Shown here: positions 9,195-18,582 of the stretch, piece after piece
How positions within the stretch are numbered: position 1 is the first letter of the stretch
Layout: each line of letters begins with the position of its first letter
From: Bradyrhizobium diazoefficiens
GTDB lineage: Bacteria; Pseudomonadota; Alphaproteobacteria; Rhizobiales; Xanthobacteraceae
Length of the DNA stretch: 64,000 bases
Direction of reading: 5' to 3'
Assembly (NCBI RefSeq): GCF_016599855.1
Contig: NZ_CP067041.1
Span: 2,914,001 to 2,978,000, forward strand
Notes under the pieces: model-generated
The model's input: the letters and a program-made list of their open reading frames with translations, nothing else
What the model was told of the DNA's origin: nothing
Database searches by the model: none
Translations under genes and position numbers: made by a program

Positions 9195-10422
9195 AGTTGC
9201 CGCGTTGGCGTTGCTCGCGGGGCTTGCGTCGGCTCAGGCAGGCTCGCTGAAAATCGAGAGCTGGCGCAATGACGACGCCGACATCTGGAACTCGAAGATC
9301 ATTCCCGCTTTCAACAAGCATTATCCCGATATCAAGATCGAATTCGCACCTTCGGCGCCCAAGGAATACAATGCCGCCCTCAACGCGCGGCTCGATGGCG
9401 GCACCGCCGGCGACCTGATTACGTGTCGTCCGTTCGACGCCTCGCTCGCGCTCTATCAGAAACATCAGCTCGATAGCGTCGACGGCATCAAGGGCATGGA
9501 CAACTTCTCCGATGTCGCAAAGGCCGCATGGCAAACCGACGATGGCAAGACCGCCTTCTGTGTTCCGATCGCCTCCGTCATCGCCGGCTTCATCTACAAC
9601 AAGGAGGCCTTCGCCAAGGTCGGCGTCTCCGAGCCGAAGACGCTCGACGAATTCCACGCCGTGCTTGAGAAATTCAAGAAGGACGGGACCTATGTCCCGT
9701 TGGTGATGGGCACGGCTGACCAGTGGGAGGCCGCGACCATGGGCTTCCAGAACATCGGACCAAACTTTTGGAAAGGCGAGACGGGGCGAGCCAATCTGAT
9801 CGCTGGCAAGGAGAAGTTCACCGACCCGCAATACATCGCGGCCTTCAAGGAGATCGCAAGCTGGGCGCCGTATCTCGGATCGGGCTTCCAGGCGCAGACC
9901 TACGCCGACAGTCAGAACCTGTTCTCGCTCGGCAAGGGCGCGATCTATGCGGCAGGGTCGTGGGATATCTCGACGTTCCGCGGCCAGGCGAAATTCGCTA
10001 TGGGGGCATTCCCGCCGCCGCGGCCGGCGGGCACGACGGATTGCTATATCTCCGATCACACCGACATCGCGATGGGCGTCAATGCAGCGTCGAAGAACAA
10101 GGAAGACGCGAAGAAATTCCTGGAATGGCTGACGACACCGGAATTCGCAACGATTTACGCCAATGCGCTTCCCGGCTTCTTCCCCCTCGCCAAGACTCCG
10201 GTGAAGGTCGAAGACGATGTCGCTGCGACGATGGTCGGATGGCGTCAGACCTGCAAGTCGACGATCCGCAATTCGTATCAGATCCTGTCGCGCGGCACGC
10301 CGAATCTGGAAAACGAGCTCTGGAACGTCTCCGCGCAGGTCGTCAACGGCAAGCTGACGCCCGATGCTGCGGGCAAGCAGCTCCAGGATGGCCTCGACAA
10401 GTGGTACAAGCCTGCCAAGTGA
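9160..10422 (+). CDS. Sugar ABC transporter substrate-binding protein (CUT1)
   Basis: A 420-residue periplasmic binding protein of extracellular solute-binding family 1, with a signal peptide ending near SAQAGS (about residue 28). Features such as the N-terminal LKIESWRNDDADIW and FIYNKEAFAKVGV near 145 are typical of oligosaccharide binders. Sitting between a MurQ-like etherase and two permeases, it likely captures GlcNAc, MurNAc or chitin/peptidoglycan oligosaccharides. The start lies inside the end of murQ. A strong hairpin follows its stop, consistent with higher expression than the permeases. Confidence 0.88.
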   Translation: MRRTFKAAMGAEVAALALLAGLASAQAGSLKIESWRNDDADIWNSKIIPAFNKHYPDIKIEFAPSAPKEYNAALNARLDGGTAGDLITCRPFDASLALYQKHQLDSVDGIKGMDNFSDVAKAAWQTDDGKTAFCVPIASVIAGFIYNKEAFAKVGVSEPKTLDEFHAVLEKFKKDGTYVPLVMGTADQWEAATMGFQNIGPNFWKGETGRANLIAGKEKFTDPQYIAAFKEIASWAPYLGSGFQAQTYADSQNLFSLGKGAIYAAGSWDISTFRGQAKFAMGAFPPPRPAGTTDCYISDHTDIAMGVNAASKNKEDAKKFLEWLTTPEFATIYANALPGFFPLAKTPVKVEDDVAATMVGWRQTCKSTIRNSYQILSRGTPNLENELWNVSAQVVNGKLTPDAAGKQLQDGLDKWYKPAK

Positions 10423-10426
10423 CGCC

Positions 10427-10460
10427 AGTCCCTCTCCCTGCTTTCGCGAGGAGAGGGACT
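10427..10460 (+). terminator. Stem-loop between binding-protein and permease genes
   Basis: Eleven-base perfect arms AGTCCCTCTCC and GGAGAGGGACT enclose a 12-base loop, starting four bases after the binding-protein stop and followed by TTCCTTTGTT. Such elements in ABC operons partly end transcription or protect the upstream mRNA, giving excess binding protein. Confidence 0.75.
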
Positions 10461-10563
10461 TTCCTTTGTTATTCGACAGCTATGGATACTCCGCTAACAG
10501 GTGGCGCGAGCCTCAAGAGCGGAGAGGGGCGATAACGTACAATAGGTTCAATCTCTTTCCGTC

Positions 10564-11514
10564 ATGCCTGAATCGGTCTCGAACATCACGGCCCAGATGC
10601 CTCGCGCAAAGCTCGCGGGTCTTCTGCTGTTTTTTCTCGGACCGGCGGTCGTGATCTATCTCCTGTTCTCGATCTATCCTCTCGTCGCGACGATGGCGCT
10701 CTCCACTTACACGAGCGATCCGTCCGGAGCCCGGCACTTCGTCGGGCCGGCCAACTTCGAAACGCTGCTCGGTGACGCGCTCTGGTCGAAGCCGTTCTGG
10801 AATGCCCTCGGCAACAATTTGATATTCTTCGCAGTGCACATGTGTATGCAGAATCCGATCGGTATCGCGCTCGCAGGATTGCTGAGCCTGCCGGGCCTAA
10901 GGCTCAAAGGCTTTTATCGCACCGTCATGTTTCTCCCGACGATGCTGTCGGTGGTCATCGTCGGCTTTTCCTGGAATCTGATCCTTTCCCCGCTCTGGGG
11001 CGTAGCTTCCGGCGCTTTGAAGGCCGTGGGGTTGGGTTCACTGTTTGCTCCCTGGCTGGGGCTCGAATCGAGCGCGCTCGTAACCTTGTCCCTCATTTCC
11101 GTCTGGCAATTCGTCGGCATCCCGATGATGTTGATCTATGCCGCGCTGCTCAACATCCCCGAAGAATTGATCGACGCAGCACGCGTCGACGGGCTCGGAC
11201 AATTCCGCATCTTCTTCCACATCAAGCTTCCGCTCGTCCTGCCGACGATCAGCCTGGTCTCGGTCTTGACCTTCGTCGCCAACTTCAACGCTTTCGATCT
11301 GATCTATTCGGTCAAGGGCGCGCTTGCCGGGCCAAACTTCGCGACTGACATTCTCGGCACGTTCTTCTATCGCACCTTCTTCGGCAACCAACTCCAGCTC
11401 GGCAATCCGACGATGGGAGCCGCAGTCGCGACTGTCATGTTCTTCATCATCCTCGTCGGCCTCTGCCTCTATCTCTTCCTCGTGCAGCGGCGCATCCGCC
11501 GTTATGCGTTCTAG
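10564..11514 (+). CDS. Sugar ABC transporter permease (MalF/UgpA type)
   Basis: A 316-residue inner-membrane permease with about six hydrophobic helices, the first near residues 15-40 (LLLFFLGPAVVIYLLFSIYPL). The cytoplasmic EAA loop reads EELIDAARVDGLGQFRIFFHIKLP near 198-221. It pairs with the next permease in the amino-sugar importer. The start follows the hairpin region by about 100 bases; the next gene begins eight bases after its stop. Confidence 0.9.
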   Translation: MPESVSNITAQMPRAKLAGLLLFFLGPAVVIYLLFSIYPLVATMALSTYTSDPSGARHFVGPANFETLLGDALWSKPFWNALGNNLIFFAVHMCMQNPIGIALAGLLSLPGLRLKGFYRTVMFLPTMLSVVIVGFSWNLILSPLWGVASGALKAVGLGSLFAPWLGLESSALVTLSLISVWQFVGIPMMLIYAALLNIPEELIDAARVDGLGQFRIFFHIKLPLVLPTISLVSVLTFVANFNAFDLIYSVKGALAGPNFATDILGTFFYRTFFGNQLQLGNPTMGAAVATVMFFIILVGLCLYLFLVQRRIRRYAF

Positions 11515-11522
11515 GAGCCGGC

Positions 11523-12356
11523 ATGGCGGCGGAACAGCGCGCAAAGAGCCTAGGCGTCCATCTCGTCCTGATCGCCTACAGCCTGCTTGCGGTAGGTCCA
11601 ATCCTGCTCGTCGTGATGAATTCGTTCAAGGTGCGCAGCGCCATCTTCGGTAGCCCGCTCGCGCCGCCGGACGCTGCGACCTTCAGCCTCATCGGCTATG
11701 AGAAGGTTTTTCGCTCCTCTCACATCCTGACCTACTATTCGAATTCGCTGATCGTGACCCTCGTCAGCATGGCGCTCGTGCTGCTGTTTGGCGCAATGGC
11801 GGCTTGGGCGCTGACCGAATACCGCTTTCGCGGTTCGACGGCGCTCGCGCTGTTTCTGTCGATCGGCATCATGGTGCCGATCCGGCTTGGTTCTGTCGCG
11901 ATCCTCAACATGATGCGGTCAGCGGGCCTCAACGACACACTGACGGCCCTGATCCTCGTCTACGTGGCGCAAGGTCTGCCGATGTCGATCTTCATATTGA
12001 GCGAGTTCATCGAGCAGGTCCCCAGGGACTTGCGCGACGCCGCGCGCTGCGACGGCGTGCCGGAAGCTCGCATCTTCTTCGAAGTGGTCGCCCCTCTGCT
12101 GCGCCCGGCGATCGCGACTGTGGCCGTCTTCACCATCGTGCCGATCTGGAACGACCTCTGGTTTCCGCTGATCCTGACGTCGAGCGACTCGACGCATACG
12201 GTCACGCTTGGCGTGCAGCAGTTTCTGGGCCAGTACATCACCGACTGGAATTCCGTGCTGGCCGCGCTGTCGATGGCGATCCTGCCGGTCGTCGTGATCT
12301 ACGTGATCCTCTCGCGCCAGCTCATCGCGGGCCTCACCTCCGGCGCAGTCAAATAG
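11523..12356 (+). CDS. Sugar ABC transporter permease (MalG/UgpE type)
   Basis: A 277-residue permease of the second CUT1 type, with six predicted membrane segments. The EAA loop RDLRDAARCDGVPEARIFFEV lies near residues 160-180. It starts eight bases after the first permease and ends ten bases before the ATPase gene, so the three are co-transcribed. Confidence 0.9.
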   Translation: MAAEQRAKSLGVHLVLIAYSLLAVGPILLVVMNSFKVRSAIFGSPLAPPDAATFSLIGYEKVFRSSHILTYYSNSLIVTLVSMALVLLFGAMAAWALTEYRFRGSTALALFLSIGIMVPIRLGSVAILNMMRSAGLNDTLTALILVYVAQGLPMSIFILSEFIEQVPRDLRDAARCDGVPEARIFFEVVAPLLRPAIATVAVFTIVPIWNDLWFPLILTSSDSTHTVTLGVQQFLGQYITDWNSVLAALSMAILPVVVIYVILSRQLIAGLTSGAVK

Positions 12357-12365
12357 GTTGTCATA

Positions 12366-13454
<1,089 letters not shown>

Positions 13455-13469
13455 CGGAGGCGACACGAT

Positions 13470-14087
13470 GTGGATTTCAAACAGTCCTGGGAGCGTGATC
13501 ATTCAATCATGACGAATGTCGTGCGCTATCTGACCCATCCTCAGGTGAATATCGATCCGTCAATTCCCGTTCCGTGTTGGGGCCTCAGTGAGATCGGGAA
13601 AGCGCGTACGCAAGCCGTGACCGCGATGGGTCGGCTGTCAGCCACCACGCAGGTCATCTCCAGTGGAGAGCGCAAGGCGATTGAGACCGCTGAAATCGTT
13701 GCCGCAAAGCTGGGCGTCGACATAGAGGTGCGCGAGGCCATGCACGAGAACGACCGATCGGCCACAGGCTTCCTCGTCCCCGACGAGTTCGAGGCGGTGG
13801 CCAATCAGTTCTTCGGGCAACCCCACATCAGCATTCGTGGCTGGGAACGCGCGGTTGACGCCCAGCTGCGCATTGTCGGCGAGGTCGAGCACGTGCTGGC
13901 GCGCAATAAGCCGGGCGACGTGCTCTTTGTCGGCCACGGTGGCGTGGGTACGCTCTTGTACTGCCATTATTCCGGTTTGGAGATTGATCGCGCCCACGAC
14001 CAACCCGCTGGCGGCGGTTGCTTCTTCGCGTTCAGCTCGCATGGCCGTCGCGTGCTGCATGCGTGGCGTCGCCTCGAAGAGCTGTGA
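13470..14087 (+). CDS. Histidine phosphatase family protein
   Basis: A 205-residue protein of the phosphoglycerate-mutase superfamily. The usual N-terminal RHG is replaced by the family variant YLTHPQV, whose His would be the phosphorylated residue; the second catalytic His is in VGHGGVGTLL near 151. ERKAIETAE near 65 matches the conserved Ser-x-x-x-Arg-x-x-x-Thr region. The GTG at 13470 has GGAGG eight bases before it; an ATG at 13509 (MTNVVRYL) fits the usual family N-terminus and would be the alternative. Substrate unknown. It lies 15 bases after the ABC ATPase gene and could be read from that operon. Confidence 0.75.
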   Translation: MDFKQSWERDHSIMTNVVRYLTHPQVNIDPSIPVPCWGLSEIGKARTQAVTAMGRLSATTQVISSGERKAIETAEIVAAKLGVDIEVREAMHENDRSATGFLVPDEFEAVANQFFGQPHISIRGWERAVDAQLRIVGEVEHVLARNKPGDVLFVGHGGVGTLLYCHYSGLEIDRAHDQPAGGGCFFAFSSHGRRVLHAWRRLEEL

Positions 14088-14129
14088 TGTCGCCGCGCGG
14101 TCGATGTTGCTTCGATCGCACTCTGTCGC

Positions 14130-14162
14130 TTGACACCCGTCACGAATGTTCTCATTATGTTC
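14130..14162 (+). promoter_or_regulatory. dinB promoter with LexA box
   Basis: TTGACA at 14130-14135 and CATTAT at 14153-14158 are 17 bases apart, a good sigma-70 promoter. GTTC-TCATTAT-GTTC at 14148-14162 is a perfect match to the alphaproteobacterial LexA operator GTTC-N7-GTTC and covers the -10 box, so LexA binding would block initiation. The dinB ATG is 40 bases further on. Confidence 0.82.
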
Positions 14163-14201
14163 TGGTGCTGCAACTCCTAACGCCACGGGCAAACGATCGG
14201 G

Positions 14202-15449
14202 ATGGCTACGCCAGCCACCATCCTGCATGCGGACCTCGACGCCTTCTATGCCTCGGTAGAGCAACTGCTCGACCCGTCGTTGCGCGGCAAACCAATCGCC
14301 GTCGGCAGTGGGGTTGTGCTTGCCGCTTCTTACGAGGCCAAGGCCTTCGGAGTGCGCGGGGGCATGCCGGGACGACAGGCGCGCGAGCTCTGCCCGCAGA
14401 TCACCTTCGTCAGCGGGCATTTTGGGGAATACCGACGGTTGGGTGACACCGCCATCAAGGTGATCGGTGATTTCACGCCGCTTGTGGAACGCATTTCCAT
14501 TGACGAAGCCTTTGCCGACGTTGCGGGCTGCACCCATCTCTTCGGTTCACCTGCCGAAATTGCCGGCGCAATCCGCCGGCGCGTGCGCACTGAGCTCGGC
14601 CTTCCGATCTCAGTTGGAGTGGCACGCACCAAGCATCTGGCAAAAATCGCCTCACAAGTCGCCAAGCCTGACGGGCTTGTAGTCGTCGACCCCGGCACAG
14701 AACTGGAATTCCTCCACGGCCTGCCCGTCGAACTCGTGTGGGGAGTGGGCCCGGTCACAAAGACACGGCTCGCCGAGATCGGCGTGCTAACGATCGGTCA
14801 ACTGGCACGGACACCGGGATGGTCGCTCGAACGATTGCTCGGTCCGGCGGCAGGAGAGAAACTTGCCGCACTGGCGTGGAATCTCGATCCAAGGGAAATC
14901 AAGGCTCATCGCCGGGCCCGATCGGCAGGAGCGCAATCGGCAATTGGCAGGAAGCCTGCCGAAGAGGTCGTTTTTCGCCCAACCCTGCTTCACCTCGCAG
15001 ACCGAATCGGCGCCCGGCTCCGTGCCAAATCCAGGCCTGGCCGAACCGTGACGGCCCGCGTTCGCTTCGCAAATCTGAGTTCGGCAACCCGGTCAATCAC
15101 GCTCGACACACCGATTTTCGCGACCGTTATTCTTGCCGAAATCGCCGAGGATCTCGTGCGCGCGGTCCTCGCAGAGCACCCTGATGAGAAGACGATCTCG
15201 CTGCTGGCGATCTCCGTGTCGCATCTGGAAGAGCGCTGGGCTCTGGAGCTCGAACTTCCACTTGGACTTCAAGATGAACCCCGCCGCCCCGGGACCAAGA
15301 TAGGCATGGCACGATTGGCGGCCGATCGTGCCATCGACAAGATCCGCGGTCGCTTCGGATGGGACGCGATCGGATACGGCTCGGTGGCGCTGGGCATCTC
15401 TCGCTCCGTTCCCGACGCGTTTCGCGAACTCGCCGAAAAGGAGCTGTGA
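14202..15449 (+). CDS. dinB: DNA polymerase IV (Y-family)
   Basis: A 415-residue translesion polymerase. HADLDAFYASVEQ (residues about 9-21) carries the first metal Asp and the steric-gate Tyr/Phe region; SIDEAFADV near 104 carries the catalytic Asp-Glu. A helix-hairpin-helix region (VWGVGPVTKTRLAEIG near 180) and the little-finger domain follow. Length is close to other alphaproteobacterial Pol IV proteins. The upstream promoter has a LexA box, so it should be induced by DNA damage. Confidence 0.95.
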   Translation: MATPATILHADLDAFYASVEQLLDPSLRGKPIAVGSGVVLAASYEAKAFGVRGGMPGRQARELCPQITFVSGHFGEYRRLGDTAIKVIGDFTPLVERISIDEAFADVAGCTHLFGSPAEIAGAIRRRVRTELGLPISVGVARTKHLAKIASQVAKPDGLVVVDPGTELEFLHGLPVELVWGVGPVTKTRLAEIGVLTIGQLARTPGWSLERLLGPAAGEKLAALAWNLDPREIKAHRRARSAGAQSAIGRKPAEEVVFRPTLLHLADRIGARLRAKSRPGRTVTARVRFANLSSATRSITLDTPIFATVILAEIAEDLVRAVLAEHPDEKTISLLAISVSHLEERWALELELPLGLQDEPRRPGTKIGMARLAADRAIDKIRGRFGWDAIGYGSVALGISRSVPDAFRELAEKEL

Positions 15450-15746
15450 CCGTCCGGCGACGATTTCTCATGACCGCGGGCGTTGCGATTGAAAAAGCAG
15501 CCTTGTGGTCAGGCGGTGGATGGGGCGGAGCAAGAGCTGATCGCGAACCACCGATGTTGGTTCCTCACATTCGCTGCAACGTGAGCATTGCGCCATTCTG
15601 CTTCGGCATCAAACGTGGCCTCGCGGGTGGCAGCTTCTGGCCGATCCCCGGACATCGTCATTGCGTTGAACGACGTGAGACGCCGGCTGGTGAGGTGCGA
15701 ACCGCGAGGGGGCGCGGCCGGATCGCTTCCAAACGGGACTTTAGGA

Positions 15747-16409
15747 TCATTGCGGACGCGCGATGATCAGGTGATGGGCGTCCACCCCGATGCGGCCGCG
15801 CTCCATTCCGTGCGGCAGGCCGCCGCTGTTGTAGATGACGAGGACGGCGTTGTCGTGCGTCGGCATGCTCGGGAGCGTCACGGTAATGCTGGCGGTCCCG
15901 TCGCCCTTCGCGGTGAAGCTGTTCGTCTTCCCGGCGCCGTCCATCGGCGTGAAGCTGATCGGTTTCGTGTCGAAATGGTTCTCGAAGAGGCTGTAGTTCG
16001 CGTTCGGCTGCAGGTTCTTGAACGTCGCCTCGAGCGTCACCTTGCCATCCTTCTCCGCGATCGTGGCGATGCCGGTGGCGGAGAGCCACGACCCGAGGTC
16101 GAAGCCCAGCGGCTTGTGCTCGGCGTTGAACAGCTTCGACGGCTTTACATCCTGGTCGATGAACGGCGGTCGAACGCCGGCAACGTGCTTGATGCCCTGC
16201 GGACCGGTGGCTTCCGGAGCGGAAGAATCCTCGACGAAGGCCTGCGGATCGATCACCTTCGGCTGTTTCGTCTCAGCAGAGAAGAAAGCGGCGTGCGTGA
16301 CGAACTCAAGCCTCAGGGGCGGGGCTGCGAAGACGCCGCCGACGGAAGCGAAAAGCAATCCGGCCGCTGCGGCAGATAGGAACAGAGCTCGTTTGAGCGT
16401 TGTCTTCAT
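15747..16409 (-). CDS. Secreted protein of unknown function
   Basis: A 220-residue protein with a clear signal peptide (TLKRALFLSAAAAGLLFASV, cleavage near VFAAPP at about 29). The mature part is rich in beta-prone segments (KVTLEATFKNLQPNANYSLF, TASITVTLP) and ends in a histidine-containing stretch (GGLPHGMERGRIGVDAHH), suggesting an immunoglobulin-like periplasmic or extracellular domain. There are no cysteines in the mature chain. I do not recognise the family. A candidate ECF-type promoter lies about 95 bases upstream, which would tie it to the neighbouring stress genes. Confidence 0.6.
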   Translation of the reverse strand: MKTTLKRALFLSAAAAGLLFASVGGVFAAPPLRLEFVTHAAFFSAETKQPKVIDPQAFVEDSSAPEATGPQGIKHVAGVRPPFIDQDVKPSKLFNAEHKPLGFDLGSWLSATGIATIAEKDGKVTLEATFKNLQPNANYSLFENHFDTKPISFTPMDGAGKTNSFTAKGDGTASITVTLPSMPTHDNAVLVIYNSGGLPHGMERGRIGVDAHHLIIARPQ

Positions 16410-16788
16410 TGGGATCGTTGCCTTTCGAGGTGACTAAACGAACACGCCGTGTCCGCCCGCCACCATACAAGGCGCCAGGCGGCACGGAACCCTGACCAAT
16501 CAGTTCGGCGGAGCTCGCCCCGATGTTACGTGCGGGAAACAAATTAGGTGGACGATGAGACCACCTCTCGGTGCCGCCGCAGCATCGAAGCAAAAGGGGG
16601 CGGCCGCTGCCGTTCAGCCTCGCGATATTCGAGGATGCCTGTGCGTACCGGGAAGGCTATCGTGCAGCCTCGAGAAGCGACCGAAATTGCGGCCTTCGCA
16701 GATCGACGAGATGTTCCGTCGTTTGGCGACCCAAGGCATCGGACGGGCGATCGTCGCGAATGCAGGCGGCTGAAACAGGCGAGGAGAG
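16410..16788. other. Intergenic region without a convincing gene
   Basis: About 380 bases between the secreted-protein gene and the cysteine-rich protein gene. Several frames stay open by high GC content but none has family-like composition or a good ribosome site. The only element seen is the candidate promoter at 16504-16529 on the minus strand. Confidence 0.5.
16504..16529 (-). promoter_or_regulatory. Candidate SigF-like ECF promoter (weaker match)
   Basis: On the minus strand GTAACA and CGAA are separated by 16 bases. This differs at one base of the -35 and by one base of spacing from the two strong sites at 17086 and 18478. It would drive the secreted-protein gene that starts at 16409. 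Confidence 0.35.
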
Positions 16789-17004
16789 CTACCTGCAACA
16801 GCCGCCGGACTGCTGGACCGGCGGACACGGAACCGTCCCGTAGGAGCAGAAGACGCAGCAGTCGCCATCCTTGGGCTTCAAGCGGACGCCGCAGTACCTG
16901 CAGTCGTAGAAGAATTGGCAGGCGTCCGTCGGCATCCGCTCGGTCGACTCGGTGCCGCAATTCGGGCAGCGAATCGTGGAATCGACGATCATGTCTGCCA
17001 TCAT
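16789..17004 (-). CDS. Small cysteine-rich GDCC-motif protein
   Basis: A 71-residue protein with nine-plus cysteines: IRCPNCGTES near residue 11, DCRYCGV near 34, GDCCVFCSYGTVPCPPVQ near 47-64 and a terminal CC. The GDCCVFCSYG block is that of small zinc-ribbon-like proteins often carried in mercury- and metal-resistance operons; no function is assigned to them. The ATG at 17004 has GGAG eight bases upstream; longer in-frame readings would extend into the thioredoxin promoter region. It is divergent from the thioredoxin-ccdA pair, in keeping with a metal or thiol stress role. Confidence 0.78.
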   Translation of the reverse strand: MMADMIVDSTIRCPNCGTESTERMPTDACQFFYDCRYCGVRLKPKDGDCCVFCSYGTVPCPPVQQSGGCCR

Positions 17005-17085
17005 GCCCGCTCCGTGCGAAAGCCCAGGGGCATGTGTAGAGCGTGCCGCGCCGGCGGGCACCTCCGAAATTTTTCCAGGCCCCAC

Positions 17086-17110
17086 GTAACCTTTCTCCGT
17101 GGTCGGCGAA
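17086..17110 (+). promoter_or_regulatory. SigF-like ECF promoter for thioredoxin-ccdA
   Basis: GTAACC (17086-17091), 15 bases, CGAA (17107-17110). The first eight bases (GTAACCTT), the G before -10 and the following CC are shared with the promoter at 18478. GTAACC/CGAA is the class recognised by SigF-type ECF factors whose anti-sigma is NrsF, and such a pair is encoded at 21143-22440. Confidence 0.7.
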
Positions 17111-17153
17111 CCTTCGGGGCGAGATGTCTCAGCACCCTCAGGGAACCGACCGC

Positions 17154-17534
17154 ATGTCCTCGAACTTCCTTTGCAAGGCCGTCCTGATCGCCGTGGTCGT
17201 CGCGATGCCTTCGCTGGCGACAGCCGGACAGCCATTCGACGCCAAGGCCTTCCATGCCTCGCAGGCGGCCGGGAAGTCCATCCTCGTCGATGTCACCGCG
17301 CCCTGGTGCCCGACTTGCCGGCAGCAGCGTCCGATCGTGCAGGAGATCGAGAAGGAGCATCCGGATCTCGTCGTCTATGACGTCGACTTCGATACGGCCA
17401 AGGACGTGCTGCGCCAGTTTCGCGTCCAGCAGCAGAGCACGTTGATCGTGTTCAAGGGGCAGAAGGAGGTCGCCCGCTCGACGGGCGAGACCGACCCGGC
17501 ACCGCTCCGTTCGCTGGTGGCGAAGGCGTTCTGA
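17154..17534 (+). CDS. Periplasmic thioredoxin-family protein
   Basis: A 126-residue protein from the ATG at 17154, chosen because it begins a clean signal peptide (FLCKAVLIAVVVAMPSLATA) and lies 43 bases after the ECF promoter; in-frame upstream starts at 17043 and 17124 would precede or abut that promoter. The thioredoxin fold follows, with the active site APWCPTC near residue 50 and a cis-Pro region QSTLIVF near 94. It likely moves electrons in the periplasm in partnership with the membrane protein encoded one base downstream. Confidence 0.87.
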   Translation: MSSNFLCKAVLIAVVVAMPSLATAGQPFDAKAFHASQAAGKSILVDVTAPWCPTCRQQRPIVQEIEKEHPDLVVYDVDFDTAKDVLRQFRVQQQSTLIVFKGQKEVARSTGETDPAPLRSLVAKAF

Positions 17535-17535
17535 G

Positions 17536-18255
17536 GTGTCCGCAAGTCTGGCGCTGGGCTACGCCGCCGGCGCGCTGTCGACGCTGTCACCGTGCGTGCT
17601 TCCGATCCTTCCGATCGTGCTGTTCGGTGCGCTTGAGCGGCATCCGTGGGGACCGGTCGCGCTTGCCGCGGGCCTGGCGGCGGCGTTCGCCGGGGTCGGG
17701 ATCGCTCTCGCGACGATTGGCTTCAGCATCGGCATAGATCCCGAAGTCCTGCGTCTCTCCGTCGCCGGCCTGATCGGCGCCGTCGGAGTGATCCTTCTGG
17801 TGCCGACGCTTGAGGAAGGGGTTGCCTCCATGACGTCCCCGCTCGCCGGCAGGGGGCAGGTTCTGCTGGATCGGCTTGGTCCGTCGGGCATGTGGGGGCA
17901 GTTTGTTCTCGGCGCCGTGCTCGGAGTGATCTGGTCGCCTTGCTCGGGACCGACTCTCGGGGCGGCGGTGGGTCTGGCGGCGCAGGGCGACAATCTCGGT
18001 ACGGGGGCCGCGACGATGGCCGCGTTCGCGCTCGGCGCGGCAACGCCGATACTGGCGCTCGCCTACGGATCCAGACAGGCGATCATGGCGCGGCGGGATT
18101 GGATGGCGCGCGCGTCGCGCATCGGCAAGCCCGTGATGGGGGCGGCGTTCTTCGGCATCGGATTTTTCGTGCTCACCGGCCTCGACAAGGTCGTCGAGAC
18201 TTCCCTGACGCGCGCCATGCCCGACTGGCTGGTGACCGTGACGACGCGCCTATGA
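17536..18255 (+). CDS. ccdA: CcdA/DsbD-like thiol-disulfide transmembrane protein
   Basis: A 239-residue membrane protein with about six helices. It carries the two family cysteine motifs, LSPCVLPILPIVLFG near residue 18 and WSPCSGPTLGAA near 134, which pass reducing equivalents from cytoplasmic thioredoxin across the membrane. It starts with GTG one base after the thioredoxin stop. The pair looks like a split DsbD/ScsB-type reductant supply. Context with bufferin genes suggests protection of periplasmic thiols rather than cytochrome c assembly. Confidence 0.85.
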   Translation: MSASLALGYAAGALSTLSPCVLPILPIVLFGALERHPWGPVALAAGLAAAFAGVGIALATIGFSIGIDPEVLRLSVAGLIGAVGVILLVPTLEEGVASMTSPLAGRGQVLLDRLGPSGMWGQFVLGAVLGVIWSPCSGPTLGAAVGLAAQGDNLGTGAATMAAFALGAATPILALAYGSRQAIMARRDWMARASRIGKPVMGAAFFGIGFFVLTGLDKVVETSLTRAMPDWLVTVTTRL

Positions 18256-18582
18256 TGCTCGCCGACATTTCAAACCCAAGGAGACATCGAACGTCGACGG
18301 CCATCCTGTCGAAGAAAACGGTCGCCTGGGCGCGCCTCCGAGGTCGGCCTCACGGCGAGGACGCCCCGATGGGGAAGCGTCACGTTCGTTTTTGCCGATG
18401 TGGAAACATCGGCCGGCGATTGACGTAACCGATTCCCGCTGTCGCGATCGCGGCGCGTCCGGCTTCGAAACGGCAGGGTAACCTTTCCGCATTCTGGGCG
18501 AACCTCTTTCAGGTGGGGCGATCGGCCCCCAGGAAGGCGACTACGCACTTCACAACCTCGTCACCAACTCGGAGAAGGATAG
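18256..18582. other. Intergenic region holding the bufferin promoter and a hairpin
   Basis: No gene is supported here. It has a perfect 8-base stem-loop, GCCGATGT-GGAA-ACATCGGC, at 18394-18413, which lacks a trailing U-run on either strand. A lone GTAACC at 18425 has no partner -10. The real promoter is at 18478-18502. Confidence 0.5.
18478..18502 (+). promoter_or_regulatory. SigF-like ECF promoter for the bufferin operon
   Basis: GTAACC (18478-18483), 15 bases, CGAA (18499-18502), followed by CC, matching the promoter at 17086 in both boxes and in spacing. It lies 80 bases before the DUF2282 start. Because the sigma and anti-sigma genes end this operon, it would be autoregulated. Confidence 0.75.

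Noticed and set aside
18394..18413. Perfect stem-loop GCCGATGT-GGAA-ACATCGGC taken as a terminator for ccdA.
   Set aside because: No U-run follows on either strand and it is 140 bases from the gene end.
18425..18430. A second GTAACC before the bufferin operon.
   Set aside because: No CGAA at 15 or 16 bases downstream; the site at 18478 is the full match.
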